Shown: positions 6,567 through 8,985 of the stretch, in pieces | Layout: the number at the start of each line of letters is the position of its first letter | Numbering within the stretch: position 1 is the stretch's first letter | NCBI GenBank assembly: GCA_964480425.1 | Contig: CAYZPY010000106.1 | Coordinates: 1-8,985, forward strand | DNA from: CAYYMD01 sp964480425 | Lineage (GTDB): Bacteria; Planctomycetota; Phycisphaerae; SM23-33 | Reading direction: 5' to 3' | DNA: 8,985 bases | Notes under the pieces: generated by a model | Told to the model about the DNA's origin: nothing | What the model saw: the letters and a program-made list of their open reading frames with translations, nothing else | The model's database searches: none | Position numbers and translations under genes: made by a program

Positions 6567-6878
6567 ATGGACACCATCAACGTCGTATCGAAGGCAAAGT
6601 TCGCCTCTGCCAGGGCCCAGCGGATAATGCTGCAGGAATCCGACGAACTGACGGCCGAACTGATGTGCCTGGAGTCGGGCCAGTCGCTCCGCCTCCACGG
6701 CGGGCGATGGGTTTACTATGTCATTGCCGGGGAGGCGACTCTTAGGCCGCGCAATGACGAAGACCAAAGCCCCACCGCCCCGGCCGGTCGACTCGTCGCG
6801 CCTCAGCCGGGTGAGTTGCACTCCGTGGTCAACCAAGCGCCGCAGCGGTTGCTTTGCCTGGCGGTGGGACATCGTTAA
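6567..6878 (+). CDS. Small single-domain cupin protein
   Basis: A 103-residue protein, about the size of one cupin barrel. The second cupin motif is clear: PQPGELHSVVN at 79-89, with His85 and Asn89. The first is degenerate: G38, then five residues to His44, then the WVYYVIAGEA strand (48-57), with Gly-Arg replacing the second His and Glu of the canonical motif. A full metal site is therefore doubtful, and it may bind no metal or act as a small-molecule binding or regulatory cupin. The ATG at 6567 is chosen because GAGG at 6557-6560 sits 6 bases upstream; the frame is open to ATG 6486, but that stretch would overlap the predicted promoter and shows no cupin character. It is followed after 34 bases by the cyclophilin-like gene, so the two are probably one unit, divergent from nadE. 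Substrate unknown. Confidence 0.72.
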   Translation: MDTINVVSKAKFASARAQRIMLQESDELTAELMCLESGQSLRLHGGRWVYYVIAGEATLRPRNDEDQSPTAPAGRLVAPQPGELHSVVNQAPQRLLCLAVGHR

Positions 6879-6912
6879 TAGCGCTGCAGGACGTATACGC
6901 GAAAGGATTTAA

Positions 6913-7290
6913 ATGTCAGGAAAGATCAAGATCGTCACGGAGCAGTTTACGGCCGAGGTCGAGTTGAACGACACGCCGACGGCCTCGAAAATTCTCCAGG
7001 CCGCGCCCGTCAAATCAACAGCCAACACGTGGGGGCAGGAGGTTTACTTCGACATTGGCGTGGAATGCCCGCTTGAGCCCGACGCCCGGGCGGAAGTGGA
7101 AATCGTCGAGGTCGCCTACTGGACCAGCGGAAAGGCGCTTTGCGTTTTCTTCGGCGCCACCCCGGCGTCGGGTCCCAACGGCAAGCCCGAGGCCGCCGGA
7201 CCGGTAAACGTCGTGGGCAAAGTTATCGGCGACGCCGGTCAATTCGCATCCGTAAAACCTGGCGAGAAAATCGGCATCGAGAAAGCGTAG
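6913..7290 (+). CDS. Cyclophilin-like fold protein of the TM1367 family
   Basis: A 125-residue protein matching, from memory, the small cyclophilin-like family typified by Thermotoga maritima TM1367 (Pfam Cyclophil_like, formerly DUF369). Shared landmarks are NTWGQEVYF at 38-46, the AYWTSGKALCVFFGATPAS core at about 68-86, VNVVGKV at 98-104, and a closing KPGEKIGIEKA. The fold resembles cyclophilin, but peptidyl-prolyl isomerase activity has not been established for the family as far as I know, so the function is open. No signal peptide or membrane span is present. The ATG at 6913 has AAAGGA at 6902-6907 five bases upstream. The TAG at 7288-7290 lies 11 bases from the stop of lysA on the opposite strand, so the two genes converge with almost no gap and no terminator hairpin between them. 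Confidence 0.83.
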   Translation: MSGKIKIVTEQFTAEVELNDTPTASKILQAAPVKSTANTWGQEVYFDIGVECPLEPDARAEVEIVEVAYWTSGKALCVFFGATPASGPNGKPEAAGPVNVVGKVIGDAGQFASVKPGEKIGIEKA

Positions 7291-7301
7291 ATGCGCGTGA
7301 C

Positions 7302-8591
7302 CTATCGTCCGGGATTCTGCTCCGGTTCGATGAGGTCGTGGTAGGTTTCGCGGCGGCGTATGATTCGCGGCGCCTGCCCCTCCACCAGCACCTCCGCCGC
7401 CCGCGGGCGCGAGTTATACTGGCTGGACATCACAAATCCGTAAGCACCCGCCGAGAATATCGCCAGCACGTCGCCGGGCCCCACTGGCGGAAGCATGTGG
7501 TCCTTTGCCAGAAAGTCGGCCGTCTCGCACACGCCGCCGACTATGTCGACTTTTACGGCGTCGGGGGGAACGAAATCCACGCGCCGCCGGGGCGCAGGTG
7601 CGCCTTTTGACAACCGGACCGGATATGCGAAATGCTCCGCGTCGTACAGCGCCGGGCGCAGCAGGTCGGTCATCGCCGCGTCGACCACGACGAAGTTGCG
7701 CTCGCCGCCCTGCTTGACGTACAGCACCTTTGTCAGCAGGACGCCGGCGTTGCAGGCGATATGCCTGCCCGGCTCGATGATGATGTCCAGGTCATTGCCT
7801 TTGAGCAGGGGCACGATTTGGGCGGCGTAGTCGGCCGCCAGGGGCGACTGTCCCTCGATGTAGTCCGCGCCGAATCCGCCGCCGATGTCCAGCGCCGTAA
7901 TCTCGAAGCCCCGTTGGCGAAGCCGTTTTATCAGCCGGAGCGTCCTTTTGATTGCGTCCACGTAGGGGCGGGTCGAGTACACCGGCGAGCCGATGTGCAT
8001 GTGCAGCGCGTCGAGGCGGACGTTTTCGTCCCGCCCGTAGGAGGCAAAGAACTTCTCGGCGCGGTCGAGGTCCACGCCGAATTTCGTTTCCTTTTTACCG
8101 GTGGTGGTGTGGCGGTGGGTTTTGGGGTCAACGTCCGGATTGACCCGCAGCGCAGCGCGGACCTTTCTGCCGGCCGACGCCGCCAGGGTCGAGAGGTTCT
8201 CGAACTCCGCCTCCGACTCGACGTTGAACAGGGCGATGCCGGCCTCGATTGCCTGGGCGATTTCCACGTCCGTCTTGCCCACGCCGGCGAAGACGATTTT
8301 ATCCATGTCCGCCCCTGCCGCCCGCGCCCGCGCCAACTCGCCCCCCGAGACCACGTCGAATCCGCTGCCCTCGGCGGCGAGCATACGCAGTATGTGGATG
8401 TTGGACAGCGACTTTATCGAGAAGCATATCATCGGCGCCACCGTCGCGAACGCCTCCCGCAGCGCCCGGTAATGATGCAGCAGCGTGGCAGCAGAGTACA
8501 CGTAAACCGGCGTGCCGAACTTATCGGCCAACTCGGCGGTCCGCACGCCTTCGCAGAACAGTTCGCCGTTTTTGTATTCGAAGAAATCCAT
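7302..8591 (-). CDS. lysA: Diaminopimelate decarboxylase
   Basis: A 429-residue PLP enzyme of fold type III that decarboxylates meso-diaminopimelate to L-lysine, the last step of lysine synthesis. Visible active-site parts are Lys60 for PLP (ICFSIKSLSN), GFDVVSGGEL (77-86), His199 in HMHIGS, the phosphate-binding GGGFG (237-241), EPGR (273-276), Cys355-Glu356 in GVCETADFLAKD, and Tyr384 and Tyr392 near the C-terminus. The wording recalls planctomycete LysA proteins. The ATG at 8591-8589 (MDFFEYKNGEL) is preferred because family similarity begins there; the frame stays open to 8708, but the extra 39 residues are basic, unlike the family, and come from the hairpin-rich leader. The ribosome-binding site is weak (a GA-rich stretch about 8606-8598). 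The stop is TAG at 7304-7302, and the gene converges with the cyclophilin-like gene. Confidence 0.95.
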   Translation of the reverse strand: MDFFEYKNGELFCEGVRTAELADKFGTPVYVYSAATLLHHYRALREAFATVAPMICFSIKSLSNIHILRMLAAEGSGFDVVSGGELARARAAGADMDKIVFAGVGKTDVEIAQAIEAGIALFNVESEAEFENLSTLAASAGRKVRAALRVNPDVDPKTHRHTTTGKKETKFGVDLDRAEKFFASYGRDENVRLDALHMHIGSPVYSTRPYVDAIKRTLRLIKRLRQRGFEITALDIGGGFGADYIEGQSPLAADYAAQIVPLLKGNDLDIIIEPGRHIACNAGVLLTKVLYVKQGGERNFVVVDAAMTDLLRPALYDAEHFAYPVRLSKGAPAPRRRVDFVPPDAVKVDIVGGVCETADFLAKDHMLPPVGPGDVLAIFSAGAYGFVMSSQYNSRPRAAEVLVEGQAPRIIRRRETYHDLIEPEQNPGR

Positions 8592-8611
8592 TATTGCTTT
8601 CGCTCGATATC

Positions 8612-8639
8612 GACGGATTCTAAGGCAATAGAATCCGTC
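8612..8639 (-). repeat. Perfect inverted repeat just upstream of lysA
   Basis: GACGGATTCT (8612-8621) and AGAATCCGTC (8630-8639) are exact inverse complements. One more A-T pair (8622 with 8629) leaves a 6-base loop. The hairpin ends 20 bases before the lysA ATG. No T-tract follows in either direction. It could be an operator, an mRNA-stability hairpin, or part of a switching leader. Confidence 0.6.
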
Positions 8640-8661
8640 CTGCAACGCCCCCTTTCGGCGG

Positions 8662-8685
8662 CGTGCTTCTGCAGGCAGAAGCACG
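8662..8685 (-). terminator. 10-bp hairpin 9 bases after the stop of the upstream minus-strand gene
   Basis: CGTGCTTCTG (8662-8671) pairs perfectly with CAGAAGCACG (8676-8685) around the tetraloop CAGG. It lies directly downstream, on the minus strand, of the TAG at 8697-8695, which fits a terminator for that gene. The following bases are purine-rich rather than T-rich, so intrinsic termination is uncertain. Confidence 0.45.
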
Positions 8686-8694
8686 GCGCCCGAA

Positions 8695-8985
8695 CTACCG
8701 GCGGGCATACTCGAAGACTGTTTCCGGCGTCAACGAGATGACTGACGGCAGGCGTTTATCGAGCGTAAGGGAACAATCCTCAAGCGAGCCGGTGTCGGCT
8801 CTGGTTAACGATAGCGACCACGTCGCCCCGTCGTGCCGGCCTGAATTAACCGAAACCCGCGCCGTTTCCCGCCTGGGCGTGGTCTGTGCCGTGGCGATGA
8901 GGTTTCCGGTCGGATCGTAAACGTTCAGGCGCGCGGTTTCCCGGCGCTGGCCCACGGCGGCGAGCGTGAAGTGCTTCATCCCGTC
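8695..8985 (-). CDS. C-terminal end of an unrecognised beta-rich protein (partial)
   Basis: The frame is open at the right edge and ends with TAG at 8697-8695. About 96 residues are visible (Asp-Gly, then MKHFTLAAVGQ onward). The Met at 8979 is probably internal. The sequence alternates short beta-type stretches and turns: LNVYDPTGNLIATA, VSVNSGRHDGATWSLSLTRA, and LEDCSLTLDKRLPSVISLTPETVF. This resembles the C-terminal beta-sandwich found at the end of secreted planctomycete proteins, with the D-x-x-G turn and the W-S-L strand. That likeness is an impression, not a family assignment. No enzymatic motif is in view. It lies upstream of lysA on the same strand, separated by a hairpin-rich 100 bases. 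Confidence 0.6.
   Translation of the reverse strand, partial: DGMKHFTLAAVGQRRETARLNVYDPTGNLIATAQTTPRRETARVSVNSGRHDGATWSLSLTRADTGSLEDCSLTLDKRLPSVISLTPETVFEYARR

Larger units (their letters stand above)
8592..8694 (-). promoter_or_regulatory. Hairpin-rich leader between the partial gene and lysA
   Basis: In 103 bases there are two strong inverted repeats (8612-8639 and 8662-8685) and a weaker one between them (CGCC 8646-8649 with GGCG 8657-8660). Bases 8639-8644 (CCTGCA) are also complementary to 8670-8675 (TGCAGG), so a long-range pairing would compete with both strong hairpins. It does not carry the size or conserved core of the lysine riboswitch. Either it is a terminator plus spacer after the upstream gene, or a folded lysA leader. 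Confidence 0.4.

Noticed and set aside
8592..8694. Lysine riboswitch upstream of lysA
   Set aside because: At 103 bases it is too short, and I cannot find the conserved lysine-element core.
7632..8741. Plus-strand open frame of 369 codons
   Set aside because: It is the shadow of lysA, which has all its PLP-enzyme motifs on the other strand.

Overview
The window looks like a GC-rich bacterial chromosome segment carrying mostly housekeeping biosynthesis. The best guess is Planctomycetota or a close PVC relative, by inference. The support is the wording of the LysA active-site region (SIKSLSN, TTGKKETKFGVD), the fused CobA-HemD, and a large double zinc-ribbon, single-membrane-span protein with Ala/Pro/Gly linkers. 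No mobile element, tRNA, rRNA or CRISPR array was seen.

Layout from left to right. (1) 1-1041, plus: the 3' part of a fused uroporphyrinogen-III methyltransferase/uroporphyrinogen-III synthase (cobA-hemD), open at the left edge. (2) 1042-1245: a leader region with an imperfect hairpin and a striking run of leucine codons. (3) 1246-2592, plus: leuC, of a type that resembles the plant chloroplast isopropylmalate isomerase large subunit. (4) 2593-2625: a hairpin between convergent genes. (5) 6416 down to 2626, minus: a probable transcription unit of nadE (glutamine-dependent NAD synthetase), an abutting double zinc-ribbon membrane protein of unknown function, and a nitroreductase-family gene interrupted by two in-frame TAG codons. 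(6) 6417-6566: a divergent control region with back-to-back promoter-like sequences and a perfect 10-bp palindrome. (7) 6567-7290, plus: a small cupin and a TM1367-like cyclophilin-fold protein. (8) 8591 down to 7302, minus: lysA, meeting the previous gene tail to tail with 11 bases between, and preceded by a 103-base leader full of hairpins. (9) 8985 down to 8695, minus: the C-terminal end of an unrecognised beta-rich protein, open at the right edge.

Functionally the window joins tetrapyrrole synthesis (cobA-hemD), leucine synthesis (leuC; no leuD in view), NAD synthesis (nadE), a flavin oxidoreductase remnant and lysine/diaminopimelate synthesis (lysA). These pathways do not form one system. 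The items most worth a second look are the nitroreductase with two amber codons in an otherwise open frame, the leucine-codon run upstream of leuC, the hairpin-rich lysA leader, the palindrome at the predicted nadE start site, and the uncharacterised zinc-ribbon protein coupled to nadE. I see no clear evidence of an undescribed defence or mobile system here.
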